Of a DNA stretch of 40,073 nucleotides, positions 30,340-39,025 are shown in pieces. Position numbers and translations under genes: made by a program. The notes under the pieces were generated by a model. The model made no database searches and was not told where the DNA came from. It worked only from the letters and a program-made list of their open reading frames with translations. Source of the stretch: a bacterium (GTDB taxonomy: Bacteria > Patescibacteriota > Patescibacteriia > SG8-24); the NCBI GenBank assembly GCA_021824285.1, contig JAKAKZ010000007.1, positions 1 to 40,073 on the forward strand, written 5' to 3'. Each line of letters starts with the position of its first letter. The first letter of the stretch is position 1.

Positions 30340-30365
30340 CGGTCTGCCTCCTGGCCCGTTAAACG

Positions 30366-30374
30366 TGCTATAAT
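30366..30374 (+). promoter_or_regulatory. Extended -10 promoter of the multi-Ig protein gene
   Basis: TGCTATAAT: consensus -10 (30369-30374) with TGC extension, no -35. It gives an ~45-nt leader that ends with GGTGAGG, a Shine-Dalgarno site 5 nt before the ATG at 30427. Confidence 0.6.
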
Positions 30375-30426
30375 GAATTAAGGTAAATAAGTTCAAGGGA
30401 CAACGCGGTTCCCCGGTGAGGAAATT

Positions 30427-33400
30427 ATGCCTGCAGGTCAGGAGGCGGCCCAGAAGGGGCGCGCGCACATTCTGAGGGATATCCGTTTCGCCTGGCTGGT
30501 GGCCCTATCCGGCGCCGTCAGTTTCGTTTTGGCCGCCTCGGCCCAAGTCAACGTAACCAGCACGCCGACGCTGAATCCGCCGCCGGTCACGGTGACCCTG
30601 AATGCCCCGGTGGCAGGGACGATGCTGTCTGGCCCGACTAACGCCCTGCTCGCCACGACAAGCCAACCCGTCAGCAAGCTGGAGTTCGATTTCCTGCGCG
30701 GCGGCCAGTTGGCCGCGTCTTTCCCGTATGCCGCTTCGGCCGCAGCGAGTTCCTGGCCGGGCAACGCCGATGTCAGTCCCATGGTCAGCGACAACTATGA
30801 TGTCATGGCCGTAGCCTACGATTCCGCCGGCAATGTGCTCGCCAGCTCTGCGGCAGCGACCGTGACCGTGCAGAATCAGATGGCGATCAGGCCTCAGGTC
30901 GCCTTGGTCCTGCCGGTCGCCAATTTCATTTCGGACAACGGTCTAGTGAGCCTGGCCGCGACGGCCGGCGGCGTGGACCACGTCATTTTCCGCATCGACA
31001 GCCAGAGCACCTCCGGCAATCTGCCGCTCACGGTCGCGACCGTCGAAAATACGGCCTATGACAGCCAGGCGCTGCAATGGTCGGGGACAACGGCTTCCTT
31101 GCCGGACGGTCCCTACAGCGTGACGGCAATCGGGGTCTACACCGATTCGACCGCCAAATCGGCCATGATCCTTGCCGCACCCGTGATGTTTTCTGTGGCT
31201 CGTCCCTTGCCGTCGATCACTTGGGTCACGCCGCAGCCCTCCTCGACGACGGCCGTCTCCGTGACCGTCGACACCGACATCGCGTTGGTCGCCGCTTCCA
31301 CCCTTTCCATCGCCAACGCCACGGCCTCTTTCGATATCAAGACGTTAAGCACGACGGCCGCCGGCAATGTCGGTCAGCTTGGCGCGCTGTCTTGCGTCAT
31401 CGGTTCGCAATGCCTCCAGTGGCGGCAGAACTGGCACCCTACGGCCGTCGGCGATTACGCTGTCACGGCGCGCGTCCAGTATCCGGGCATGGCGCTCGCA
31501 AGCTCCGCCACCCTGAACTTCCATGTTGTCGCGCCTTCTCCTTCGCCGCCGCCCTTTTCCGTGAAGATGAATTCTTTGGGCGCGTCTTCCGTCTTGGCCG
31601 GTTCGCTGGTCACGCTCGGTGCCGTCACGTCGGCGACCGCCGATCGGCTGGAATTCGAACTCCGGTCTGCGGGCGGGGTGGTGAGCCCATTGGCCGCTGC
31701 TCCGCTGAATGCGCCGTCCAACACCTCTTGGTCGGCCTCCTGGACGGCGCCTAACGCCGACACCTACCAGATATGGCCCCAGGCCTGGCCGTCCGTACCT
31801 GCGGGGCTGACTGCCGTCCCGACGACCGACGCCGCCCTCACTCTCACGGTCCAACCGTCGACGACCGCGGCACCCAAGGTGACGCTGGTCGCACCGCATG
31901 CCAATCAGGCCGCAACCGTGGATTTGGCCCTTCAGCTTTACGCCACCTCCGATCAGAATAGCCCGCAATCGGTAGGTTTCTCCGTGCGCGCGCTTTTCTC
32001 CAGCGCCGTCTATGACATCCCCGGCACCTGCGCCGATCAGGTTTGCCGCGTCTGGTCGGCCAGCTGGACGCCGCCCGCGGCCGGACAGTATTCCATAGTC
32101 GCCAGGGTCAGGCCTGTCGGCTTTACGGCGGACACGGTCTCCGCAAATGTCGGAATCTCGGTGGCTGCGGCCGCGTCGGCTCCGGCGAATACGGCACCCA
32201 AATTCAACGTCCACCTGACCGGACCGCTCTCCAATCCGCCGGCCGGCAGCACGGCCGTGACTCTGAGCGCCGTCACGAACGCCACTGCCGACTATCTCGA
32301 TTTCGTCTTGCGGCCGAGCGCCCCCGGCGCTTCCGCCATCACGGTGCACTCGGTGGCGGCCGACAGTCTGCGCCGCAGTTGGAGCGTCGTGTGGACAGCG
32401 CCGACGAGTGATACCTATAAGCTTTCGGCATCGTCCGCCTACCTGGGCGCACCGTCTACTTTCCAGGCGACATCCGACAACATTTTGTCATTCACCGTGC
32501 TGCCGTTGGCCCCTGCGCCTGCCGTGCCGCCCGCGCATCCCAAAGTCGTGCTGATCGGTCCGGATGCCGGATTCGTACCCACGGCCAATGCGGTCGTGCG
32601 TCTTTACGCGTCTTCAGACCTCGCGAAGCCGGAAGCCACCGGGTTCTTGGTCTATCTGCCGGGTTCTACGGACGGTCAGAAGATTACGCCGGTAGCCTGC
32701 GTCACCGGCACCGATTGCCGCTATTGGACGGCGGACTGGATGCCGCAGACGGCTGGAGAATATGGGATTGCGGCTTTTACGAGGGTGACCGGCGCCACTA
32801 CCGATATCCTTTCCGAAAAGCGCGTTCTGCTGGTGAGCGAGCCGGCCACGGCGGCGCTTACAGTAACAGTGCTTTATCCTGGAGACGGCGCGACCCTAAG
32901 CGCCCGAACCGTTAACTTGACCGCCCGAACTTCCGTCGCCGCCGCGAAATTGGGTTTTGTCATTCGGCCCCAGACCCCCGGTGCTGCAGCCTATCCCGGC
33001 CTGCCGGCGGCACCAGACACGGCCGGGACCGGCTGGAGCGCGACCTGGCAGGCACCGGCCAACGGCACATATGAGGCCGTCGCCGAGGCCCTGCCCATTG
33101 CGGGCGCCACGATCACCACGAGTGCTGTCGCGGTCCGCTCGCCGGCCGTTACGTTCTCTGTCGCTTCAGCTACGCTCCCGACATCCGACACCGCTAAACC
33201 GCCATCCGCTCTTATCGCGTCGGCCGCGCTGCTCTCGCCCAGCCGGGGCGCTTCGGCGGTCGCGGGCCGCCCCGTCAGCCTCGTGGCCACGGTTGATCCG
33301 GACGAAGCCCAGCTGCAATTCGTCATCAAGGCCTTGGACGGCACGGTGCGGACCGTGGATTCGGCCTGTTCCGTGTCTGAAGGGTGCGGCGTGCGCGAAG

Positions 33401-35262
33401 CCAAGTGGACACCGCCGGCGCCAGGCAACTATGCGGTTTTCGTGCGTGCCAAGTTTCCCGGCGAAGCCACGGCTCGGGATTTTCCTTCCGTTAACCTGAT
33501 GGTGGGCGATGCCTCCCTGGCGTTGCCGGCCCCGGCAACGCCGGCCAGCGCCGATCTTACGGTCAAGCCGCCGGCGAGCGACGAACCGGTGGCGATTGGA
33601 GTGCTTCAGCCGACAGTTCCGCAGATCAGCGGACCGCTGGCTGTTTCTTTCCGCACGTCCGGTCCGGTCAAGAGCGTCAAATGGTCGGTTTATCCGAGCG
33701 GCGGTAACCAACCGCTGTTCACCAGACTGGCGGTGCGGCTGCCCGACGGCACTTGGGCCGGCTTCTGGAACACGAAAGACGTGCCGAACGGCCGGTACCA
33801 GCTCGTTGGCCTCGTAGCCGATCCCGCGTCCGAAGCTCCCGCGAGCGCGCGTCGTGAGCTGACCGTCCAGAACGAGGTTCTGGCCGTCCAGATTCCGCCC
33901 GCCGCCGGCACGGTCCAACCGTCCGCGGAGGCGATGCCGCCCTCTACGCCCACGCCAATCGTCGAACCCATCATGATCATCCCTCCGGCAGTCGTCAGGG
34001 CGGCGGTGAGCGAGCTGCCGCGCGGTGCCGAGGCGCTGCCGACGGCAGAGGTGAAACTTTCGTCCATGGACGCCACGACCGATGCGCGCTGCCTGGCCGC
34101 CAGGATACCCGCGGCGAAATGCCGTGAATGGCTGGATTACAAGCTGACGCCGCAGCGCTGCCGCGACGCCGGCATCGTCGTGCGCGAGGAATGCGTGGCT
34201 TATCTGCAGAGTCAGCCGGCCGAGACGCCGGCGCAGGATCCTTGTGCGGGCAAGACCCGGGAGCAGTGCCTGCAGACCCTCGACGGCCTGACGGGCGGCA
34301 TGGCAGCGGCGTCGTCGATGCGCCAGACGCAGACCGCGGTGGCTGATGCGGTCGGGACGGTCTTCACGATGGCCGCCAGCGGCGCGCCGACGCCTCCGGT
34401 GACGGCGATGGCGACGGCCGATCTGGCCCCGCCGACCGTGGCCGCGCAGGTGGCCAAGCTGGTGCCGCTGGTCTCGCCGGACAGCCTGACGGTTCGCGTC
34501 CTCGCTTCGACGGAGTACGCCAAGACCGAGGAGGGCAATGCCGTCAGCCAGGTGCCGGGCATCGTTGTGGTCGATTCCGACGGCGACGGGTTGCCTGACG
34601 ATTTAGAGCGGCGCATCGGTACCGATCCGCACAAGCGCGACACGGACAACGACGGCTACGACGATTTCACGGAGCTGAAGAACGGCTATGACCCGTTGAC
34701 GCCGGGCGGTAACAGCGGCCGCAGGTTCGAGATTGCCCCTATCGATCGGGCCGTGATTTCCGGCGTCCCGCTCGAACAGCCACGCACCAGCGGCCAGATC
34801 CACGATGAGCTGAAGGTCACCGACGTGTCGGCCGCTCCTGCCTCCACCGACGGCGCGGGACCGCGCACCAAGCTCGCCGGCCGCGCCCTGCCCGGCCAGG
34901 TCGTGACTATCTACGTCTACAGCTACCTGCCGGTCGTGCTGACCACGCAGGCCGACGCGGACGGCAATTGGAGCTACGACCTCGCTTCCGGGATGTCGGA
35001 GGGCAAGCATGAGGCTTACGTGACGGTGACCGACGAGAGCGGGACAATACAGGCTAAGAGCGAACCGTTGGCCTTCATGATCAATCAGGCGCAAGCGCAG
35101 ACGCCGCGCGATTACTACGACAGCCTGCCGCTCGCCGAAACCGCGATTCAGACGCCGGTGAACCGCATGGTCGGCTGGTATCTGGTCGGCGCCGTCCTGG
35201 CCATCCTGCTGGGTCTCGGCATCGGCGGCGTCCTGGTCTATAGCCGCTTGAAGAGGGAATAG
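30427..35262 (+). CDS. Giant surface protein with tandem Ig-like domains, TSP3 repeats and C-terminal anchor
   Basis: A 1611-residue protein, by far the largest here. A signal/anchor helix is at about 20-40 (FAWLVALSGAVSFVLAASAQ). Ten beta-sandwich Ig-like domains follow at a ~110-residue period, each with a W-x-x-x-W/F and a DxY or GxY motif. The repeats lie near residues 105, 215, 323, 432, 535, 649, 758, 868, 981 and 1108. From 323 onward, domains with a close Cys pair (C323/C329, C535/C540, C758/C764, C981/C987) alternate with Cys-free ones. A Cys-rich linker (about 1222-1290) follows, then a TSP3 pair (about 1383-1425, DSDGDGLPDDLERR and DTDNDGYDDFTE), a last Ig-like domain (about 1480-1560) and a membrane helix with a basic tail (about 1581-1611). 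It is probably a rod-like adhesin. Downstream genes may be partners. Confidence 0.85.
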   Translation: MPAGQEAAQKGRAHILRDIRFAWLVALSGAVSFVLAASAQVNVTSTPTLNPPPVTVTLNAPVAGTMLSGPTNALLATTSQPVSKLEFDFLRGGQLAASFPYAASAAASSWPGNADVSPMVSDNYDVMAVAYDSAGNVLASSAAATVTVQNQMAIRPQVALVLPVANFISDNGLVSLAATAGGVDHVIFRIDSQSTSGNLPLTVATVENTAYDSQALQWSGTTASLPDGPYSVTAIGVYTDSTAKSAMILAAPVMFSVARPLPSITWVTPQPSSTTAVSVTVDTDIALVAASTLSIANATASFDIKTLSTTAAGNVGQLGALSCVIGSQCLQWRQNWHPTAVGDYAVTARVQYPGMALASSATLNFHVVAPSPSPPPFSVKMNSLGASSVLAGSLVTLGAVTSATADRLEFELRSAGGVVSPLAAAPLNAPSNTSWSASWTAPNADTYQIWPQAWPSVPAGLTAVPTTDAALTLTVQPSTTAAPKVTLVAPHANQAATVDLALQLYATSDQNSPQSVGFSVRALFSSAVYDIPGTCADQVCRVWSASWTPPAAGQYSIVARVRPVGFTADTVSANVGISVAAAASAPANTAPKFNVHLTGPLSNPPAGSTAVTLSAVTNATADYLDFVLRPSAPGASAITVHSVAADSLRRSWSVVWTAPTSDTYKLSASSAYLGAPSTFQATSDNILSFTVLPLAPAPAVPPAHPKVVLIGPDAGFVPTANAVVRLYASSDLAKPEATGFLVYLPGSTDGQKITPVACVTGTDCRYWTADWMPQTAGEYGIAAFTRVTGATTDILSEKRVLLVSEPATAALTVTVLYPGDGATLSARTVNLTARTSVAAAKLGFVIRPQTPGAAAYPGLPAAPDTAGTGWSATWQAPANGTYEAVAEALPIAGATITTSAVAVRSPAVTFSVASATLPTSDTAKPPSALIASAALLSPSRGASAVAGRPVSLVATVDPDEAQLQFVIKALDGTVRTVDSACSVSEGCGVREAKWTPPAPGNYAVFVRAKFPGEATARDFPSVNLMVGDASLALPAPATPASADLTVKPPASDEPVAIGVLQPTVPQISGPLAVSFRTSGPVKSVKWSVYPSGGNQPLFTRLAVRLPDGTWAGFWNTKDVPNGRYQLVGLVADPASEAPASARRELTVQNEVLAVQIPPAAGTVQPSAEAMPPSTPTPIVEPIMIIPPAVVRAAVSELPRGAEALPTAEVKLSSMDATTDARCLAARIPAAKCREWLDYKLTPQRCRDAGIVVREECVAYLQSQPAETPAQDPCAGKTREQCLQTLDGLTGGMAAASSMRQTQTAVADAVGTVFTMAASGAPTPPVTAMATADLAPPTVAAQVAKLVPLVSPDSLTVRVLASTEYAKTEEGNAVSQVPGIVVVDSDGDGLPDDLERRIGTDPHKRDTDNDGYDDFTELKNGYDPLTPGGNSGRRFEIAPIDRAVISGVPLEQPRTSGQIHDELKVTDVSAAPASTDGAGPRTKLAGRALPGQVVTIYVYSYLPVVLTTQADADGNWSYDLASGMSEGKHEAYVTVTDESGTIQAKSEPLAFMINQAQAQTPRDYYDSLPLAETAIQTPVNRMVGWYLVGAVLAILLGLGIGGVLVYSRLKRE

Positions 35263-35274
35263 GACAGATATGAG

Positions 35275-35306
35275 CCGCGGCCGCGTGTTCGGCCGCGGTT
35301 TTGTTT
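35275..35306 (+). terminator. Terminator of the multi-Ig gene
   Basis: Stem CCGCGGCCG/CGGCCGCGG, loop CGTGTT, then TTTTGTTTT. Confidence 0.9.
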
Positions 35307-35321
35307 TAGCGGGATGACGGC

Positions 35322-35350
35322 TTTATCCTCGGCGGCCATTCTGCTAACAT
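35322..35350 (+). promoter_or_regulatory. Promoter of the Gmad2/GerMN-Kelch operon
   Basis: -35 TTTATC (35322-35327), 17-nt spacer, extended -10 TGCTAACAT (TAACAT at 35345-35350); 13 nt to the ATG at 35364, no Shine-Dalgarno site. Confidence 0.55.
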
Positions 35351-35363
35351 CAACGCAAAGCTC

Positions 35364-36245
35364 ATGCGCACCGCCTATACCGTCACCCTGCTTTTAGTCG
35401 CCGCAGCCGCCGGATTCTTTTTCGGCCGTTTTTCCGGTACGCCGCTCGACGTGACAGTCCTGAAAAAGGAGATTCCGCTGTTCGCGCCGCCGCCGAAGAC
35501 TACCCCGTACGAAGTCGGCATGTCGCGGCCCACGGAACCTAGCGCGACGACTGATCTGGTCCTGGAAACGCCGGTCGACGGGACGGTCGTGGACGGCGAG
35601 CTCGATGTCGCCGGCCGTGTCCGTGTCGCCGGCCGCTCCGTCGGCATCGTCGTGCACGACGCCTCCGGCACGGTCATCGCGCAGACCGACGCCGACCTCA
35701 CGGACAGCGATCCGACTACCGGTTTCGCCAGATTCTCCAAGAGCCTGCAGCTGCTGACGCCGCAGGTGGGCGGCGGCGACGTCGTGGTTTCCCTGCGGGG
35801 CGCCGACGGTCAGGTGGAGGCGGCGGTCAGCCGCCCTGTCCGCTTCATCGAGCCGCACGTGGTCACCATCAGGCTGTTTTTTTCCTCCGCTTCAACCGAC
35901 GGCGGCGATTGTTCGGCCGTCGTGCCGGTCAGCCGTACCGTTTCCAGCAAGACCTCCGTCTACCGGGCCGCGCTTGAAGCCTTGCTTGACGGACCGACCG
36001 CCGACGAGAAGTCCATGGGTCTTACGAGCCGCATCCCGCCTGCCGCCGTCCTGAAATCGGTGGCCGCCGACGGCTCCGGCATGGTTTTCGCTGACTTTTC
36101 CCGCTCGCTCGACAAGGGCATATCCGGATCCTGTCGGGTCTCGGCTATCCGCGCGCAGATCGAGGAGACCTTGAAACAATTTCCGGAAGTGCGGGGCGTG
36201 ACCATCGCCGAAGATGGGCGTTCCGAAGGCGTCCTTCAACCATAA
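35364..36245 (+). CDS. Anchored Gmad2-GerMN domain protein
   Basis: A 293-residue protein with an N-terminal membrane helix (about 4-22, AYTVTLLLVAAAAGFFFG). A Gmad2-type Ig-like domain is at about 68-160 (LETPVDGTVVDGELDVAGRV ... VVHDASGTVIAQT ... GGGDVVVSLRGADG). A GerMN domain follows at about 168-290 (VTIRLFFSSAS ... VYRAALEALLDGPTADEKSMGLTSRIP ... MVFADFSRSLDKG ... IRAQIEETLKQFPEVRGVTI). GerMN is best known from spore germination protein GerM and lipoprotein LpqB, but in non-spore-formers it appears in surface proteins of unknown role. The protein should sit outside the membrane, perhaps binding wall polymers. Its stop is 4 nt before the Kelch gene, so the two share a transcript. Confidence 0.87.
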   Translation: MRTAYTVTLLLVAAAAGFFFGRFSGTPLDVTVLKKEIPLFAPPPKTTPYEVGMSRPTEPSATTDLVLETPVDGTVVDGELDVAGRVRVAGRSVGIVVHDASGTVIAQTDADLTDSDPTTGFARFSKSLQLLTPQVGGGDVVVSLRGADGQVEAAVSRPVRFIEPHVVTIRLFFSSASTDGGDCSAVVPVSRTVSSKTSVYRAALEALLDGPTADEKSMGLTSRIPPAAVLKSVAADGSGMVFADFSRSLDKGISGSCRVSAIRAQIEETLKQFPEVRGVTIAEDGRSEGVLQP

Positions 36246-36249
36246 CCAT

Positions 36250-37278
36250 ATGCTCAAAAAGACATTACTGTTCGCACTGGTTTCCTTCGGACTGGTCTGG
36301 ACCTATTACTGGTACGTGCGCGGCATCAAACTCCTGTTGGCGGAGGAGGATGTCCAGACCCTGCAGCCTTACGCGTCTTTCGCCGTGCGCTTGCCGGAGA
36401 AGACCGCCGCGGGACCGCGCTGGGAGTCGGCAACGCCCCTACCCGTGGAACTGACGGCCGCGGAAGCGGTGACGCTGGGCAGCAGCATTTATGTCATCGG
36501 CGGGCTGGATGCCTTCGGCCGTTCCGTGGCGGCCGTGCGGGCTTTCGACGTCCTGCACAACTCTTGGAGCGATCGTGCCCCATTGCCGAAGCCGTTGCAG
36601 AACGTGGCGGCCGCGGCCTACGGCGGCAGGATATACGTCTTCGGCGGCTTTGCCGGCCTGACTGACGTGCCGAGCAATTCCGTATATATATATGAAGCCT
36701 CGACCGACAGCTGGTCCAGCGGCCGCAAGATGCCGCAGGCCACGGGCGCTGCTGCCGCGGTCACTGTCGGTGACGCGATCCATGTCCTGGGCGGCTTCTC
36801 CCAAGGCCAGAGTTCGGACATGCATTACATTTATGATCCGGCGCTTAATTCCTGGCGTCAGGCGGACGCGCTGATCTCTGGCCGTGACCGGTCGGCTGTC
36901 CTGAACCATGACGGGTTGATCTACGTCTTCGGCGGACGCCAGGGTTCGGTACTGTATCCGATCGCCGACACGGCCATCTATTCTCCAGGCAACGACAGCT
37001 GGGACGATTTTCCGCACATGCCCGTCAAACGGGCGAATGGCGGCGTGGCCGAGGTCAACGGACAGGCCTATCTTTTCTGCGGTGAAACCGCTACGACCGT
37101 AATCGGCCAGGTTGATGCCCTTGATTTCGAGAACCGTTCTTGGTCCCAGGCGCTGCCCATGCCTACGCCACGGCAGGGCTGTGCCGTCGCGTCTTATGGC
37201 GGGCGGATATTCGTGATCGGCGGCGGACGCAAGCCCGTGCTTTCGGTCTCGAGCCTCAATGAGGTATTCGTGCCATAA
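36250..37278 (+). CDS. Membrane-anchored Kelch-repeat protein
   Basis: A 342-residue protein. The N-terminal anchor is at about 4-22 (KTLLFALVSFGLVWTYYWYV), after which an extracytoplasmic beta-propeller carries six Kelch-like blades. Blade landmarks are the double-Gly strands YVIGGLD, YVFGGFA, HVLGGFS, YVFGGRQ, YLFCGET and FVIGGGR, each followed about 20-25 residues later by a 'W' strand (NSWSDRAPLP, DSWSSGRKMP, NSWRQADALI, DSWDDFPHMP, RSWSQALPMP). The ATG at 36250 is chosen because it starts directly with the anchor helix and is 4 nt after the previous stop, with CATATG context. The propeller is likely a protein- or glycan-binding module. It completes a three-gene surface cluster with the multi-Ig and GerMN proteins. 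Confidence 0.88.
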   Translation: MLKKTLLFALVSFGLVWTYYWYVRGIKLLLAEEDVQTLQPYASFAVRLPEKTAAGPRWESATPLPVELTAAEAVTLGSSIYVIGGLDAFGRSVAAVRAFDVLHNSWSDRAPLPKPLQNVAAAAYGGRIYVFGGFAGLTDVPSNSVYIYEASTDSWSSGRKMPQATGAAAAVTVGDAIHVLGGFSQGQSSDMHYIYDPALNSWRQADALISGRDRSAVLNHDGLIYVFGGRQGSVLYPIADTAIYSPGNDSWDDFPHMPVKRANGGVAEVNGQAYLFCGETATTVIGQVDALDFENRSWSQALPMPTPRQGCAVASYGGRIFVIGGGRKPVLSVSSLNEVFVP

Positions 37279-37374
37279 CGAAGTGTGAAGCGTGGAGTTC
37301 GAAGCGTGGAGCTACGAACACACAGCCGCCATCCATCAAACTCCACACTCCCCACTTCGCACTCCAAACTTCTA
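37279..37374. repeat. Intergenic word array L9
   Basis: The whole gap from the Kelch stop to the xseA start is word-type. Left: GAAGTGTG, AAGCGTGG, AGTTCG, AAGCGTGG, AGCTACG. Right, on the complement: GAAGTTTG, GAGTGCG, AAGTGGG, GAGTGTG, GAGTTTG. It begins just after the stop codon and ends 1-3 nt before the ATG. There is no terminator hairpin, so transcription may read through into xseA. Confidence 0.65.
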
Positions 37375-38634
37375 ATGCCTCCGTTTTCCGTCGCCCAATT
37401 CCTGGAATTCCTGAATGCCGCCCTGTCGACGGCCGTTTTTCCCGAGGGCGTCGCGGTGGAGGGCGAGGTCGCGGAGTATCGGGTTTCCCAGGAACGCTGG
37501 ATCTGGTTCAAGTTGAAGGACAAGGAGGCGACCGTGGACTGTTTTGCTACGGTCTGGCAGCTCCGGACGCCGCTTGAGGACGGCATGCAGGTGCGGCTGT
37601 ATGGTCGGCCCAAAGTCCACCCCAAGAGCGGTCGTTTTTCGCTGAACGTGGAACGGGCGGAACTAGTCGGGGAGGGAGCCTTACGCCGGGCCTATGAGCT
37701 GCTTAAGCGGCGGCTCGCGGAGGAGGGCGTGTTCGCGCCCGAGCGCAAGCGCCCGCTGCCCAGGTTTCCGCGGCGCATTGGTCTCATCACGTCGCGGGAA
37801 GCAGCGGCCTATTCTGACTTTCTGCGCATCCTCGGCAATCGCTGGGGCGGAGTGGAGATCGTCCTGGCCCATGTCCAGGTCCAGGGCCGCGAGGCAGTGG
37901 GGGATATCGTCCGCGCTTTCCGCTGGTTCAATGCCCATCCGTCGTCCGCTGATGTCCTGGTGCTGACGCGCGGCGGCGGTTCGCTCGAGGACCTGCATGC
38001 CTTCAATGATGAGGCGACCGTGCGCGCCGTCTTCTCGTCCAAGATACCGGTGGTAGTGGGAGTGGGCCATGAGCGGGACGAGACCCTGGCTGATTTCGCC
38101 GCCGATGTCCGCGCTTCCACACCGACCAATGCCGCGGAGCTCGTGGTGCCGGACCGGTCCGAGATCGCGGCCGCGCTCCGTTCGGCTGAAAGGCATCTGG
38201 AGCACTCGCTGCGCCTGTCGCTGGAGTCCCGCGTTGCCGGCGTGCGTCACGCCGTCAGCGTGCTGGAGCGGCGCGCGCTTTCCGGGGTCGCCGACCTTGG
38301 CCATCTGCTGAAGGACTTCGGTTCCCGGCTGGCCGCCTTTCGACTGCGCGCGGAAACACGGGCGCGCGTCGTCGACCAGTCGGCCGCCCTGCTGCACTCT
38401 TCGGCGTCCAGGCTCGTGGAACGGGAACGCGCGCGGCTAGAGGCGGAAATCCGTCTGCTGGCCGGCTTGGACCCGCGCCGCCTGCTTGCTCGCGGTTATG
38501 CTATCGTCCGGGCCGGCGGTCAGGTCATCAAAGCGGCGTCTCAAGCGTCGGTCGGAACCGTCTTGGACATCGCTCTAGCCGAGGGCCGACTCTCGGCCAA
38601 GACCACCTCTTCCACGAAGAACGAAAACGGTTAA
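37375..38634 (+). CDS. xseA: Exodeoxyribonuclease VII large subunit
   Basis: A 419-residue subunit of exonuclease VII, which cuts single-stranded DNA into short oligonucleotides. The OB-fold is at about 1-100 (SVAQFLEFLNAAL, EGEVAEYRVSQERWIWFKLKDKEATVDCFATVW). The catalytic domain has FPRRIGLITSREAAAYSDFLRIL, VQVQGREAVGDIVRAF, DVLVLTRGGGSLEDLHAFNDE and VVVGVGHERDETLADFAADVRASTPTNAAELVVP, all family landmarks. A coiled-coil stalk (about 265-380) and a C-terminal LLARGYAIVRAGGQVI segment follow. The ATG at 37375 is chosen because the OB-fold begins there; longer readings would translate the word array. xseB follows after 12 nt. Confidence 0.96.
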   Translation: MPPFSVAQFLEFLNAALSTAVFPEGVAVEGEVAEYRVSQERWIWFKLKDKEATVDCFATVWQLRTPLEDGMQVRLYGRPKVHPKSGRFSLNVERAELVGEGALRRAYELLKRRLAEEGVFAPERKRPLPRFPRRIGLITSREAAAYSDFLRILGNRWGGVEIVLAHVQVQGREAVGDIVRAFRWFNAHPSSADVLVLTRGGGSLEDLHAFNDEATVRAVFSSKIPVVVGVGHERDETLADFAADVRASTPTNAAELVVPDRSEIAAALRSAERHLEHSLRLSLESRVAGVRHAVSVLERRALSGVADLGHLLKDFGSRLAAFRLRAETRARVVDQSAALLHSSASRLVERERARLEAEIRLLAGLDPRRLLARGYAIVRAGGQVIKAASQASVGTVLDIALAEGRLSAKTTSSTKNENG

Positions 38635-38646
38635 ACTACCTACGAT

Positions 38647-38874
38647 ATGCCTAAACAGGAAAAGAAAAGCGATTTCGGCGAAGCCTACAAGGAACTCGAG
38701 GAGATCGTCGCCTGGTTCGAGCGCGAGGACGTCGACCTCGACGAGGGCCTCGCCAAGTTCGAACGGGGATTGGCCCTGGCCGCCAGGTGCCGCGCCAAGC
38801 TGCGCGAGGTGGAGAACAAGGTCAAGGAGATCCAGTCCAAGTTCGGCGACCTCGAAGGGGGCAACGAGGAATGA
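38647..38874 (+). CDS. xseB: Exodeoxyribonuclease VII small subunit
   Basis: A 75-residue helical protein with the XseB hallmarks: FGEAYKELEEIVAWFEREDVDLDEGLAKFERGLALAARCRAKL, two helices joined by the 'DLDE' turn, then VENKVKEIQSKF. It binds the XseA coiled coil and activates the nuclease. It is encoded 12 nt after xseA in the same transcript, has an ATATG start context and no Shine-Dalgarno site, and is followed by a strong terminator. Confidence 0.95.
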   Translation: MPKQEKKSDFGEAYKELEEIVAWFEREDVDLDEGLAKFERGLALAARCRAKLREVENKVKEIQSKFGDLEGGNEE

Positions 38875-38890
38875 CCATGCGTCAACCCGT

Positions 38891-38917
38891 AAAATCGCGC
38901 TCAACCGCGCGATTTTT
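38891..38917. terminator. Terminator after xseAB
   Basis: AAAATCGCGC/GCGCGATTTTT with loop TCAACC; A and T tracts on both sides. Confidence 0.9.
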
Positions 38918-38923
38918 CAATTA

Positions 38924-38963
38924 ATGAACTCTCAACTCTCGATTTTCAAACCTCAACTTCCGG
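38924..38963. repeat. Intergenic word array L10 (right arm only)
   Basis: Clean heptamers after the xseAB terminator: AACTCTC, AACTCTC, GATTTTC, AAACCTC, AACTTCC. No matching left arm lies before the terminator. The last words supply the -35 of the next promoter. Confidence 0.6.
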
Positions 38964-38981
38964 CCAAAAATGTGGCATAAT
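38953..38981 (+). promoter_or_regulatory. Promoter of the four-helix membrane protein
   Basis: -35 TCAACT (38953-38958, inside word array L10), 17-nt spacer, -10 CATAAT (38976-38981), followed by an AT-rich TATATAGG. It gives a ~38-nt leader with no clear Shine-Dalgarno site. Confidence 0.5.
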
Positions 38982-39025
38982 ATATAGGTAAGTACGGCCC
39001 GCCAGGCCGCTTCCCGCGCACCCCT

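Noticed and set aside
37285-37374. 30-residue N-terminal extension of xseA
   Set aside because: It would translate word array L9; the OB-fold starts at the ATG at 37375.
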